A DNA stretch of 64,000 nucleotides, from the NCBI GenBank assembly GCA_028277945.1, contig JANQFH010000056.1, forward strand, positions 1 to 64,000. The letters run 5' to 3'. The notes below the pieces were generated by a model. It ran no database searches, was not told the origin of the DNA, and saw only the letters and a program-made list of their open reading frames with translations. The position numbers were made by a program, and so were the translations under genes. Every line of letters starts with the position of its first letter. Position 1 is the stretch's first letter. The DNA is from Oligoflexia bacterium (GTDB lineage Bacteria; Bdellovibrionota_G; JANQFH01). Below are positions 16,289-25,626 of this stretch, piece after piece.

Positions 16289-17167
16289 ATGAAGTTGGTA
16301 ACTCCCAAGCAGGCTGGACGAGTCCTCAATGTCAGCGAGGCAACGATTAAGCGCTGGTGTGACCAGGGGCATTTAGCCGCTGAAAAAACGCAAGGCGGAC
16401 ATCGCCGCATAGCCGTGCCGGAGATTATTCACTACGCAAGGACACATGGACGCCACCTCGCTGAAACCGAGGTTCTCAACATCCCGTCAGTTTCAGGGCA
16501 TACGGACGCAACCATTAAGCGATCGCTCGGTGACATTGAAAATGCGTTGCATGAAGGCCAAGCCGAGAAGCTAAGCAGCATTGTTTTCGCACTCTATCTC
16601 AATGGCCACTCCGTTGCCGAGATTGGTGATTTGGCCATCTCACCCGCATTCAGGAAGATCGGAGAAATGTGGCACTGTGGGGATCTCAACATTTACCAAG
16701 AGCGACGGGCCTGCCAGATCTGTCGTGATGTATTGGCGAGGCTTCGGGAAAACCTTCCCGATCCAGGCAGCCGAGCACAAATGGCTATTGGAGGTTCTAT
16801 TTCAGGTGACCACTACGAAATACCCAACGCTTTAATAGAAACAGTCTTTAGAGAAAACCGCATCTGGTCACAATGTACCGGAGTTAACCTTCCACTCGAG
16901 AGTCTTGCTCAGTTGGCAAGGGATAAAAAACCGAATTACCTATGGATGAGTCTCTCGGAATCAGCTCCCTGGACATCATCTTTCATCGAACAGTTCAACG
17001 AGTTATACGAATCACTCGCTTCGATGGGTTGCGCCCTCGTCATTGGCGGACGAGCTTTAAGTGAAAAGTTGAGAAAACAGATTAAGTATTCCGTCTTTTG
17101 TGATGATCTTCGTCGATTAGAAAGTTTCATAAAAGCGTCTACATCCTTATCAAGGGGCGGTGCCTGA
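16289..17167 (+). CDS. MerR-family regulator with degenerate cobalamin-binding domain (CarH/LitR-like)
   Basis: The N-terminal MerR helix-turn-helix is clear (LVTPKQAGRVLNVSEATIKR then QGGHRRI). It is followed by a four-helix bundle and a B12-binding-like domain, as in the light sensors CarH and LitR. Key B12 positions deviate: the W-x9-EH motif reads W128 then ER (the His is Arg), and ExHxxG reads G-D-H175-Y-E-I, keeping only the His. So it may not bind B12 as usual. The start is ATG 16289 rather than the GTG at 16283. Photolyase and uvsE follow directly, and the membrane/SDR operon is divergent, so a role in controlling light and UV response is likely. Confidence 0.8.
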   Translation: MKLVTPKQAGRVLNVSEATIKRWCDQGHLAAEKTQGGHRRIAVPEIIHYARTHGRHLAETEVLNIPSVSGHTDATIKRSLGDIENALHEGQAEKLSSIVFALYLNGHSVAEIGDLAISPAFRKIGEMWHCGDLNIYQERRACQICRDVLARLRENLPDPGSRAQMAIGGSISGDHYEIPNALIETVFRENRIWSQCTGVNLPLESLAQLARDKKPNYLWMSLSESAPWTSSFIEQFNELYESLASMGCALVIGGRALSEKLRKQIKYSVFCDDLRRLESFIKASTSLSRGGA

Positions 17168-17236
17168 CATTGCCTTTAAAACATAGCAGCTTCTTGAGGT
17201 GTTTGGAGACAGCGTTTTCGTTATTGGAGGTTGTTC

Positions 17237-18667
17237 ATGTCTCGTCAGGCGCAGCGTAAACGAGCCTTATGTTGGATAAGACGAGATCTTCGTCTCTCGG
17301 ACCATCGTGCCTTGGCGGAAGCTACAAAAGCCTACAATGACGTAGCTGTTGTCTTTATTTTTGATACCAATATTTTAAAGCGTCTGAAAGATGAGAATGA
17401 TCGGCGCGTCACCTTCATTCATCAGTCTCTTGTTGATATCGATGAACAGCTCAGAAAGAAAGGCTCAACACTTCTTGTTAGCCATGGCGATCCCTGCATA
17501 GAGATACCGCGCATTTCTAAGCAACTCCAATGCGAAGCAGTCTACTATAATCGTGACTATGAACCCTACGCAAAAAAACGAGATGCTGCTATTCAAGCGA
17601 AGTTGAAAAACAACAGCGTAGATTTTCGTAGTTTTAAGGATCAGGTAATCTTTGAAGGAAAGGAGATTGTGACAAAAGCCGGCAAACCGTATCAGGTTTT
17701 CACACCTTACAAAAATGCGTGGCTGCGACAGCTCGAAAGTCAGGACTACAAAGAGCATCGTCCTAACCTGAAACACCTGATGAGTGCCCGCGAGATTAAG
17801 CCGTTATCGCGACCCTGGTCTTTAAAAAAGCTTGGTTTTAAGGAAAACACGCTTTGGCTGCAAGCTGGGGAACGAGCAGCAAGGAAGCGATTGCACAGCT
17901 TTGCAAAGCATATCAGCCGCTATGCGGATGCGAGGAACTTTCCTGCTGTAGAAAGTGGCACCTCTGGTTTGTCTGTGCATAGTCGCTTTGGAACGACCTC
18001 GATCCGAGAACTCGTGAGGTTGGCCAAATCTAGCCGCTCCAACGGTAGTCAGACCTGGCTTTCTGAGCTTATATGGCGAGATTTTTATCAGATGATCCTC
18101 GACCAGTTCCCAGAAGTGACGCAAGAGAGCTTCCAGTCTAAGTACGATCAAATTGAGTGGCCAGGCTCACGTGCTTTATTCAACAAATGGTGCCGAGGAG
18201 AGACGGGCTACCCCATCGTTGATGCAGCCATGAGACACTTTAACGCAACCGGTTGGATGCATAACCGGCTGCGTATGATTGTCGCATCCTTTCTCGTCAA
18301 GGACCTGTTAGTAAACTGGCGCTGGGGCGAAGCCTATTTTGCCCGCTATTTGTTGGATTATGACCTGGCGGCCAACAATGGGGGTTGGCAGTGGTGTGCT
18401 TCAACCGGCTGCGATGCGCAACCCTATTTTCGTATTTTCAATCCTGTGTCCCAATCCAAAAAGTATGACCCGAGGGGAGCTTTTATTCGCCAACATTTGC
18501 CGGAACTGTCCAATTTCCCTGATCGGTATATACACTTTCCTGCTGAAGCACCCATTAAGGTCCAAAACGATGCCGGCTGCGTCGTGGGTAAGCAATATCC
18601 GCAACCTGTGGTTGTGCACTCCGTACAGAGGCAGAGAGCACTTAAGCTATTTAAAGGGGTTAGGTAG
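17237..18667 (+). CDS. phrB: Deoxyribodipyrimidine photolyase, class I
   Basis: The 476-residue protein has the N-terminal photolyase domain (LCWIRRDLRLSDHRALAEA) and the FAD-binding domain with WLSELIWRDFYQMIL, MHNRLRMIVASFLVKDL and the family block NNGGWQWCASTGCDAQPYFR. It repairs cyclobutane pyrimidine dimers with blue light. ATG 17237 is 6 bases after TTGGAGG. The gap to the regulator is about 70 bases and uvsE follows after 4 bases, so DNA-photorepair and excision genes are co-transcribed. Confidence 0.93.
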   Translation: MSRQAQRKRALCWIRRDLRLSDHRALAEATKAYNDVAVVFIFDTNILKRLKDENDRRVTFIHQSLVDIDEQLRKKGSTLLVSHGDPCIEIPRISKQLQCEAVYYNRDYEPYAKKRDAAIQAKLKNNSVDFRSFKDQVIFEGKEIVTKAGKPYQVFTPYKNAWLRQLESQDYKEHRPNLKHLMSAREIKPLSRPWSLKKLGFKENTLWLQAGERAARKRLHSFAKHISRYADARNFPAVESGTSGLSVHSRFGTTSIRELVRLAKSSRSNGSQTWLSELIWRDFYQMILDQFPEVTQESFQSKYDQIEWPGSRALFNKWCRGETGYPIVDAAMRHFNATGWMHNRLRMIVASFLVKDLLVNWRWGEAYFARYLLDYDLAANNGGWQWCASTGCDAQPYFRIFNPVSQSKKYDPRGAFIRQHLPELSNFPDRYIHFPAEAPIKVQNDAGCVVGKQYPQPVVVHSVQRQRALKLFKGVR

Positions 18668-18671
18668 CATC

Positions 18672-19568
18672 ATGCTTCGGTTTGGCCTGTGTTGTCAGTT
18701 CAGGAAAGTCGACATTAAGTTTAAAAATACGACGCTGACTCATATCTTGTCTATGGATCGAAGGCAGGCATTAGAGAAACTCAGCACACTTTGTCGCGTC
18801 AACGCGAACGCGCTCTTTGATGCCATTTCGTATTGTATAACAAACGATATCAAAGCGTTTCGAGTTAATAGTCAGATCCTCCCTATTAAATCCCACCCTA
18901 TGGCAGGTTACGACATTCACGAACTTCCAGATGGCGATGAAATCAAGAGTTGCTTCTTCGAATGCGGATCGTTGGCACGGTCACACAGCCTTCGTCTAAG
19001 TTTCCATCCGGACCAGTTCGTCGTGTTGAACTCTCCAAACAAGAAGGTTGTTGAGCAATCGGTAAGAGAGCTAGAGTACCATGGTGAGGTTGCTGAATGG
19101 ATCGGTGCCGATACTATTAACGTTCATCTAGGGGGTGCCTATGATGACAAGCCAGCAGCTATGAGGCGTTTCACGAGTGGCTTTGACAGACTCTCGGATC
19201 GGGTACAACAACACCTGACATTGGAAAATGACGACAAAATCTATACTCCGAAGGAAATTCTCCCTCTGTGTAAAGAGCTTGATATCCCGCTGGTGTATGA
19301 CGTTCATCATCATCGCTGTAACCCCGATGGCATGTCTATTGAAGAGATAACCGATTTGGCGCTAGCAACCTGGAACAGAGAAGCCCTATTCCATATTTCG
19401 AGCCCATTAGAGGGTTGGGGAGGTGCAAAGCCTCATCGTCATGCTGATTATATAGACGCCCGAGATTTCCCGCACAACTGGTTAGACTTATCCGCAACTA
19501 TTGAGGTAGAAGCAAAAGCCAAAGAGCTGGCTGTCTTCAGGTTAATGCAAGATCTAAATACCCCATAG
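18672..19568 (+). CDS. uvsE: UV-damage endonuclease UvsE/UvdE
   Basis: The protein (298 residues from ATG 18672, MLRFGLCCQF) matches the TIM-barrel UV-damage endonuclease family along its length: RVNSQILPIKSHP, RLSFHPDQFVVLNSP, LTLENDDKIYTP, LVYDVHHHRCNPDG and HADYIDARDFP. These carry the His/Glu/Asp metal ligands. It nicks DNA 5' of UV photoproducts. It starts 4 bases after the photolyase stop. Confidence 0.92.
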   Translation: MLRFGLCCQFRKVDIKFKNTTLTHILSMDRRQALEKLSTLCRVNANALFDAISYCITNDIKAFRVNSQILPIKSHPMAGYDIHELPDGDEIKSCFFECGSLARSHSLRLSFHPDQFVVLNSPNKKVVEQSVRELEYHGEVAEWIGADTINVHLGGAYDDKPAAMRRFTSGFDRLSDRVQQHLTLENDDKIYTPKEILPLCKELDIPLVYDVHHHRCNPDGMSIEEITDLALATWNREALFHISSPLEGWGGAKPHRHADYIDARDFPHNWLDLSATIEVEAKAKELAVFRLMQDLNTP

Positions 19569-19627
19569 AACCTGCGGTACGAAAATGATTGACTTCACGC
19601 AGCACATCTCTATAGTGCAGCCAGAAC

Positions 19628-19652
19628 CTTGATGAAAATGATTTTCATCAAG
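19628..19652 (+). promoter_or_regulatory. Fur-box-like perfect palindrome
   Basis: Two 12-base arms (CTTGATGAAAAT and ATTTTCATCAAG) flank a central G. The core TGAAAAT-G-ATTTTCA fits the 7-1-7 Fur recognition pattern. It lies 41 bases upstream of the PD40/Kelch gene, an operator position. Function as a Fur site is inferred from pattern only. Confidence 0.55.
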
Positions 19653-19656
19653 GCGT

Positions 19657-19673
19657 AATAATTTGAAATTATT
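19657..19673 (+). repeat. 17-bp palindrome between Fur-like box and start codon
   Basis: AATAATTT-G-AAATTATT has 8-base arms around one G. It lies 4 bases after the Fur-like box and next to the CAGGAGAGAG ribosome binding site, so it could hide or expose it or extend the operator. Confidence 0.4.
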
Positions 19674-19693
19674 CATAATTCAGGAGAGAGAAA

Positions 19694-21721
19694 ATGGGCA
19701 TCAGGAATCCACTCACCCTCTTACTGCTTTTTGTTCTTCCTTCCACCTTGTCTGCCTACGAAAACCTCGTTTACTGGTGGCAAGACTATGATGCCAAAAC
19801 GCCTGACCCGCAGATCTTTCTGGCCAACGCCGACGGCAGCGATGCCGCAGTAGTGGCAGAAGGAATTTATCCTGAAGTCAGTGCTGACGGAAGATCTCTA
19901 TTTTTCATCAAGGCCAACCAAGCAAACAGCCAATTTGCGCTTATGAGAAAGAATCTTGATTCAGACGACGTTAAACAGCTCACCAAGTTTATGAGTGGCT
20001 TTATGATCTCGCCGGACACTTCAGGTAATGGTCGCTTCCTAGCATTTAGCGCTCCTGTGGGTCCCACCGTGAACGATGCACGCGGTACCCGCGCTAAAAA
20101 CCAGGTGGTGATTGCCGATCTTTGGCATCCCAATGCTGCCATGGATCAGTGGATAGAACCTGGCGCGCCTGGAGTCGAAGTCATTGCGACCGAGGCGCAA
20201 GCCTACTTCCCTGATCTGTCGTCGACTGGAAGGTTTGTTGTCTTTCATGAAAGCCACACGCCTTTAGCGGGCAAGGGTGCGAGAGTAAAACAGATCATTC
20301 TCTATGATCGACACAGTAAAACACGCACTCCAATAACCGATGAGGATGGATACTGCTTTGAACCCGCCTTTTCCTTTGATGACCGAAATATCGCATTTGT
20401 CTGTCGCGATGGTGAGCTTAAATCGGATGACGAGTCAACACCGCGATATCGGGACAACATTTATACTGTCAGTTTTAACGGCCCCAGACTGAAAAAGAAC
20501 AAAACCGCCGTAACCACAAGAGAGTGTCGTAATTACGCGCCAACCTTTCGTGCTGATGGGTCGATCGTGTTTTCCTCTGACTGTGGACGGCGTGACGAAG
20601 AATTTCAATTGTATGAGGCGATACGTGGTGACGATGGATTTGCTATCCGTCCTCTTGTTCAAGGCGACGGGATTTTCTACGTGGCAACAACAACGGGTGA
20701 TTTGAGAATTGAGCAAGTGTTGCAACCCAACTTTAATTTACCCCGCTCCTCGTTTGGGGCCGCACAAAATCATGCTGGCAATATCTTTCTGATTGCTGGC
20801 CACCATGGTCCCGAACACGAACGGTCTGCGGAAGGGGTAACAGATTTGTGTGAACAACAAACCCAAGACGGTTGGCAAGAAATAGCTCGCCGGCCCCATG
20901 CAGGCCAGGGATATGAAGCGTTTATCTTTAATGATTTTCTCTATGCTATCGGCGGTTCGGCCGTAAACGACGCGACAAGAACGGGACTTGCATCTATGGC
21001 AACGGTGGACGTCTATGATCTAAGATCAGGATCTTGGCAAGCTGACGCTATTGCTATGAAACGTCCACGCTCTTCCTTTGCAGCAGCCCAAGTTGGAGAC
21101 AAGGTATATCTCCTAGGTGGCTGGATGTTAACTGGTGACGAGAAAAATATGGATCACATCGCCAGAGTGGAAATCCTTGATATGGAAACGAAGACGATTG
21201 AAGATTCACCGTTTCAGATGCCACAGCCTCTTCCTCGTGAATTTGATGCCTTTACCGTTGGCGACAAGATCGTCATTGCCGGTGGTATGGGTGACGACTT
21301 CGCTCTATTGCGTCACGCTTGGCTATTCGATCCTAGCGCTAAGAATAATGAGAGCGCTTGGAAGGAGTTGCCTTTATTGCCTTATGGTAACTTTGCCCCG
21401 AGTCTTGGCGCGATAGGTCGTCATCTATTTATTTTTGGTGGTGTCCAAAAAACCCCGATTGGAGACGGTCGACGCCTACCGACGCTCTATACCTCGCATA
21501 TCTACCACTTGGATTTGGATAACCTGGAGGCGGGTTGGCACCATACAGGCCGTTATCTACGCGAACCCAAAGGCTTTACTCGAACTCTGCTGGGGCTCGA
21601 TGGAAGCATCGATATCCTCGGCGGCCAATCCCCTGTAATGGGAACTCATATCAGCGAAAAAGATCTGTCGCCGTTGGCGTTGCCGGTCGCGACCCATGAA
21701 TCTTTTTGGTTTGATTCTTAA
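19694..21721 (+). CDS. Secreted PD40 (TolB-like) plus Kelch beta-propeller protein
   Basis: A signal peptide (LTLLLLFVLPSTLSA) precedes a first half with TolB/WD40-like PD40 repeats (DPQIFLANADGSDAAVV, PEVSADGRSLFFI, DGYCFEPAFSFDDRNIAFVC) and a second half with Kelch repeats (YAIGGSAVNDA, KVYLLGGWM, KIVIAGGMGDD, LFIFGGVQ). The 675-residue protein should be two beta-propellers in the periplasm or outside the cell. No catalytic motif is visible. A good ribosome binding site (CAGGAGAGAG) and a Fur-like box upstream point to iron-linked control. It converges with the P450 gene, sharing a few bases at the 3' ends. Confidence 0.75.
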   Translation: MGIRNPLTLLLLFVLPSTLSAYENLVYWWQDYDAKTPDPQIFLANADGSDAAVVAEGIYPEVSADGRSLFFIKANQANSQFALMRKNLDSDDVKQLTKFMSGFMISPDTSGNGRFLAFSAPVGPTVNDARGTRAKNQVVIADLWHPNAAMDQWIEPGAPGVEVIATEAQAYFPDLSSTGRFVVFHESHTPLAGKGARVKQIILYDRHSKTRTPITDEDGYCFEPAFSFDDRNIAFVCRDGELKSDDESTPRYRDNIYTVSFNGPRLKKNKTAVTTRECRNYAPTFRADGSIVFSSDCGRRDEEFQLYEAIRGDDGFAIRPLVQGDGIFYVATTTGDLRIEQVLQPNFNLPRSSFGAAQNHAGNIFLIAGHHGPEHERSAEGVTDLCEQQTQDGWQEIARRPHAGQGYEAFIFNDFLYAIGGSAVNDATRTGLASMATVDVYDLRSGSWQADAIAMKRPRSSFAAAQVGDKVYLLGGWMLTGDEKNMDHIARVEILDMETKTIEDSPFQMPQPLPREFDAFTVGDKIVIAGGMGDDFALLRHAWLFDPSAKNNESAWKELPLLPYGNFAPSLGAIGRHLFIFGGVQKTPIGDGRRLPTLYTSHIYHLDLDNLEAGWHHTGRYLREPKGFTRTLLGLDGSIDILGGQSPVMGTHISEKDLSPLALPVATHESFWFDS

Positions 21722-22944
21722 GCAATCAGTGGACGCAGTGAAAGTCCAGGTTGAACTCCCACAGCCTTGGATAGGTGAATTTCCCGATTCGACTGAAGAA
21801 TCTCATCAAGAAACAACCTAAGAATGGACATGGCCAGGCCCTGACCTATGCAGGCACGCGGCCCACGGGCAAAAGGCAGGTAGCCTTGGGCCGGTGATTG
21901 TTGAAAACGTTCTGGCTGGAATTTTTCTGGATCAGACCAATAGAGTGGATCTCGGTGAACCGCATAAGGCGAAATAAAAACAATCTGACCCTTTTTGCAG
22001 TGCAACCCATCAAATTCGTAGCCTCTATTCGCCTGCCGCGCCATCATCCATATGGGAGGATATAACCGGAGTGTCTCCTTTATAAAGAGAGTCCTTGCCT
22101 TACCACAGTCCTTATCAACACGCGATTGCCAATCTTTAGGTTGCTGACGCAAATTATCGAGCACCCAGAATAAGGCCACGGCAATGCACTCGCGTCCAGC
22201 AATGAGAAAGCTAACAACATCGTCGATAAAGGTTTCGCGTTGCCTGCGATCTAAGTCTTGAAGTTCTGTAAGATCCATTAAGCAGGAGTCACGCGTGTCA
22301 AAAAGAACCTCTCTGCTCAGGTTCTCCAAATAGTTACGATGTGAATCCCAAGTCTTTTTCTTTTTTCCCCGCCAAGCCATCCAGAACCGACCAAATACTT
22401 TTGAGCTCTCCTCAATCAACTGCCATGACTCTTCCACCGCTCGATGTACTGGATGGTCGTGCAAAAATTCACGACCTAACAGGACCTTTCCAAGCACCCG
22501 CATGGTCATGCACTGGATGTGGGCAAATGACATTGGTGCGTTTGCTGCCAACAGACTATCTGTCTCGTCGAGGCTCAGGCGGACTGTTGTACGAATGCCT
22601 GACTTACTCTCGGAAACCCCTGAGGAGCCAAACGCATGCAAGAGAACCTGCTTTTTGAACTGCCATTCCTCTCCCTCGGAAAAGAAGAGGCTACCACCGA
22701 TTGCCGGCCGTAGTATCTCGTTGCCAAAACCCTTTGCAAACACCTCATGGGCATTCCCGAAAATCTCTGAGATGATTGACCAATCGCGCACCAACCATAC
22801 TCTGTTGGTCCCTAATAAAAACTGTACTACTTTGGCATTGGATTTATGCTGTATACCAGAGATAAAGGCCAGTGGGTTTGAGCGATAAGTCAAGTAATGA
22901 CCAAGGAGAGGAAGACGGCCAGAGGCCTCTGCAAACGTATTCAT
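21718..22944 (-). CDS. Cytochrome P450
   Basis: The haem-binding loop FARGPRACIGQG with its Cys ligand, the ExxR motif in KETLRLYPP and the meander PERFQQSP are all present. The I-helix motif, normally (A/G)Gx(D/E)T, reads AGREC with Cys in place of the oxygen-activating Thr. The likely start is ATG at 22944 (MNTFAEASGRLPLLGHY), giving 408 residues. No ferredoxin or reductase partner is next to it. The substrate is unknown; the LYPP segment and overall style resemble fatty-acid or steroid hydroxylases, and that is only a guess. Confidence 0.9.
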   Translation of the reverse strand: MNTFAEASGRLPLLGHYLTYRSNPLAFISGIQHKSNAKVVQFLLGTNRVWLVRDWSIISEIFGNAHEVFAKGFGNEILRPAIGGSLFFSEGEEWQFKKQVLLHAFGSSGVSESKSGIRTTVRLSLDETDSLLAANAPMSFAHIQCMTMRVLGKVLLGREFLHDHPVHRAVEESWQLIEESSKVFGRFWMAWRGKKKKTWDSHRNYLENLSREVLFDTRDSCLMDLTELQDLDRRQRETFIDDVVSFLIAGRECIAVALFWVLDNLRQQPKDWQSRVDKDCGKARTLFIKETLRLYPPIWMMARQANRGYEFDGLHCKKGQIVFISPYAVHRDPLYWSDPEKFQPERFQQSPAQGYLPFARGPRACIGQGLAMSILRLFLDEILQSNREIHLSKAVGVQPGLSLRPLIA

Positions 22945-22973
22945 CGTGGTAGTTATACCATAGCCATAACCTG

Positions 22974-24302
22974 ATGAAACTCTATACATATATTCATTAC
23001 GGAATGGGCCAGTTTGGCCTTTCGGTCACAGAAACGCTAGTACGTGTCTACCTGTTAATTTTCTATACGGAAAACTATCCGATCAGCGCTAGTATGGCAG
23101 GAACTGCCGCCGCCTTAGGTGTCATCTGGGATGCTGCCACCGATCCACTGATGGGCTGGATATCGGATCACACAAAGTCGAAGTGGGGACCACGACTTCC
23201 CTACTTTATTCCTGGTTCGATCGTAATGGGCGTTGCCATCACCCTGCTCTTTGCACCGCCTGAGTTTAACAGTAGTTGGAGCTGCTTTGCCTATCTTCTT
23301 TGCAATTACGTGCTGCTGAATACTGGAATGACCCTATTTTCAGTGCCCTACGCTGCATTAGGCGCTGATCTAAGTGAAGACTCGGCGATTCGAACCAATT
23401 TAATGGGCGGTAAGTTTATTCTGGCAAATCTAGGCATGGTTATTGGCGCAGCCTTACCGAGTTGGATAGGTTGGTCCCAGAACGGCATTCCAGCGGCAGC
23501 AAGAGCTAGTGGAATCATTTGTGTCGTATGTTGCATCTGGGTTTTGCTTGGGTTGCGACAGCTTGTAACTCCTACTATACCAAAGCATTCACATAGGTTT
23601 AACTTGCTGGGTATCTGGCGCAACCGACCCTTCATCCTATTGGCAACAGCCTACTCTTTGGCAACCATTGGACTCACTACAGATGTTTCGCTCGCCGTCT
23701 ACTATTATAAATACCGCATACAAGTTGGCGAACAGATTGTTCCTAACTTGATTGCATGGTTTATTTTGATCTTTTCTTTATCTATACCGCTATGGATATG
23801 GCTTGCGAAGTCGTTCGAGAAGAAAAACCTGCTTGTAATTGGAGCATTAGGGGTCGGCTGCGTAACCAGCTTGACATACCCTTTTATGCCCAAACTGTTA
23901 GTCTATCCTCAATATATTGTTGCTACTCTTTGTGGGCTGTTTGTCGGCTGTCTTGTTCTCATGGATGCCCTGATGATTGAATATATCGATTTGGACGAGG
24001 TATTCACACGAAGAAACCGAGCTGGTATCTACTTTGGAATATGGAAATTTCTTGAAAAGAGCTCTCGGGCGGCAGCACTGCTCTTCGTAGGCTTCGCCTT
24101 GGACGCAGTGGGTTGGAGCAAGCATATCCAATCTGACGACACTTTTGGCATCGCTTTACTCTATGGTCCGGGCGTAGGTGTTTACTATCTAATCGCAGCA
24201 GTGATTACAGGATGGATACGCTTTGGTCCCGACAAGAGAAGACAGGTCGAGCGTATTCTAAAAAAGTTAAAGTCACCTAAAGCGTCTCGCTTGGTTGTGT
24301 AA
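22974..24302 (+). CDS. MFS transporter, GPH (sugar:cation symporter) family
   Basis: A 442-residue, twelve-helix protein. The block VIWDAATDPLMGWISDHTKSKWGPRLPY... is the GPH hallmark, with the cation-binding Asp/Asn positions in the first helix pair. It should import a glycoside or sugar acid with Na+ or H+. It diverges from the P450 gene by 29 bases, and converges on the dicarboxylate symporter with overlapping 3' ends. Confidence 0.85.
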   Translation: MKLYTYIHYGMGQFGLSVTETLVRVYLLIFYTENYPISASMAGTAAALGVIWDAATDPLMGWISDHTKSKWGPRLPYFIPGSIVMGVAITLLFAPPEFNSSWSCFAYLLCNYVLLNTGMTLFSVPYAALGADLSEDSAIRTNLMGGKFILANLGMVIGAALPSWIGWSQNGIPAAARASGIICVVCCIWVLLGLRQLVTPTIPKHSHRFNLLGIWRNRPFILLATAYSLATIGLTTDVSLAVYYYKYRIQVGEQIVPNLIAWFILIFSLSIPLWIWLAKSFEKKNLLVIGALGVGCVTSLTYPFMPKLLVYPQYIVATLCGLFVGCLVLMDALMIEYIDLDEVFTRRNRAGIYFGIWKFLEKSSRAAALLFVGFALDAVGWSKHIQSDDTFGIALLYGPGVGVYYLIAAVITGWIRFGPDKRRQVERILKKLKSPKASRLVV

Positions 24303-25518
24303 CATCGCCTTCGCTGTTAGCAATGATGTAGGTTCCCACGGAGTCCGACCAGACATTGACAACCGTTCGCAGCATGCCAACAAGCGTATCCACGGCCGCC
24401 ACGATACCAATAGCCTCTAACGGTAGACCGACGGCCTGTACGATCAACGTCATCATGACAATACCCGCATAGGGGATACCTGCAGCTCCTACTGACACCA
24501 TAAGAGCCGTAATAACAATGACAAACTGTTGAGCGATGCTGAGATCGTAACCGAGAATCTGTGAGACAAAAATGACTGCCACGCACTCATATAAAGCCGT
24601 GCCGTCCATATTAATGGTCGCCCCTAAAGGTAAAACAAAACCTGCGGTACGATCGGAAATGCCAGCACGTCGTTGAGCACAGTTGATGGTTACTGGCAGA
24701 GTCGCCGAGCTTGAAGCAGTTGAAAATGCCATCAGCAGTGCCGGTGACATAGCGCGCATGTAGTGGTATGGGCTCTGTTTGGATAACAATTTGAGAAAAA
24801 ATGGCAAAACAGCAAGTGCATGCAAAGCCAGGCCAACTGCAACCACAACGATATAGGACAGCAGTGGTTTAAAGGTAGACGTTCCTCCTTTGGCAACAAC
24901 CGAGGCGATCAGAGCAAAGACACCAATAGGAATAAATTTGATAACGATTTCAACCATTTTCATGGTGATCTCATAGATGGCTTCGAAAAAACCAAGCATC
25001 GACTGCCGATACCGCTCTTGGACCAAGTGCAAGCAAAAGCCAAAAAAGACACTGTAGAAAATAATCGCGATGACGTTAAACTCTACTAAAGCCGCAATAG
25101 GATTGGATGGAATAACTTTTGCTAAGATCGTCAAAAAAGGCTGTGGCTTATGCACGTCGAACGCATCATTTTTCACTAGCTCAAGCTCGATGCCCACGCC
25201 TGGTTGGAAGACATTAACCAATGTAATCCCAATACAGGCGGCAACCAAACTGGAGACAAAATAAAATACTAGGGTCTTGACCCCAAGCCGACCAATGGTG
25301 CTCAGCTCACTGATCTTTGCCAAGCTAACGATTATCGAGCTGATAATCAGGGGAAGCACCAACATACGCAGCAGTCTTAGAAAACTACTACCAATGAAAT
25401 CGACCAGATCTTGTAAGACGCCAACTCCAACTAGACCTTTTTGTGTGTTGAGTATCAAACCAAGCAGACAGCCTAGGACCAAACCAAGAACAATATGTTT
25501 CTGCTTACTCTTTTGCAT
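24277..25518 (-). CDS. Sodium:dicarboxylate (SDF) symporter
   Basis: The 413-residue protein shows SDF-family features: hairpin-1 serine-rich motif AFSTASSSATLPVT, the NMDG signature in ATINMDGTALYE, and the GxPxAG-like GAAGIPYAGIVMM in hairpin 2. These residues bind acidic amino acids or C4 dicarboxylates with Na+. Substrate (glutamate, aspartate or succinate) is not decidable. It is transcribed away from the alpha/beta hydrolase with a 108-base gap. Confidence 0.9.
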   Translation of the reverse strand: MQKSKQKHIVLGLVLGCLLGLILNTQKGLVGVGVLQDLVDFIGSSFLRLLRMLVLPLIISSIIVSLAKISELSTIGRLGVKTLVFYFVSSLVAACIGITLVNVFQPGVGIELELVKNDAFDVHKPQPFLTILAKVIPSNPIAALVEFNVIAIIFYSVFFGFCLHLVQERYRQSMLGFFEAIYEITMKMVEIVIKFIPIGVFALIASVVAKGGTSTFKPLLSYIVVVAVGLALHALAVLPFFLKLLSKQSPYHYMRAMSPALLMAFSTASSSATLPVTINCAQRRAGISDRTAGFVLPLGATINMDGTALYECVAVIFVSQILGYDLSIAQQFVIVITALMVSVGAAGIPYAGIVMMTLIVQAVGLPLEAIGIVAAVDTLVGMLRTVVNVWSDSVGTYIIANSEGDVTQPSETL

Positions 25519-25626
25519 TTCGCTGCTAGATTAAAATAGGCGTAATTCTTGAAATTGACAAGGTGCGCTGTTTAATCTCTGCGTGAAGATGAAATTAACA
25601 AAAATAACAGCAGGTTAAAAAGGTCT

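Noticed and set aside
24277-24302. Overlap of the GPH and SDF transporter genes as a fusion or regulatory device
   Set aside because: The genes are convergent and share only a short 3' end, common in compact genomes.
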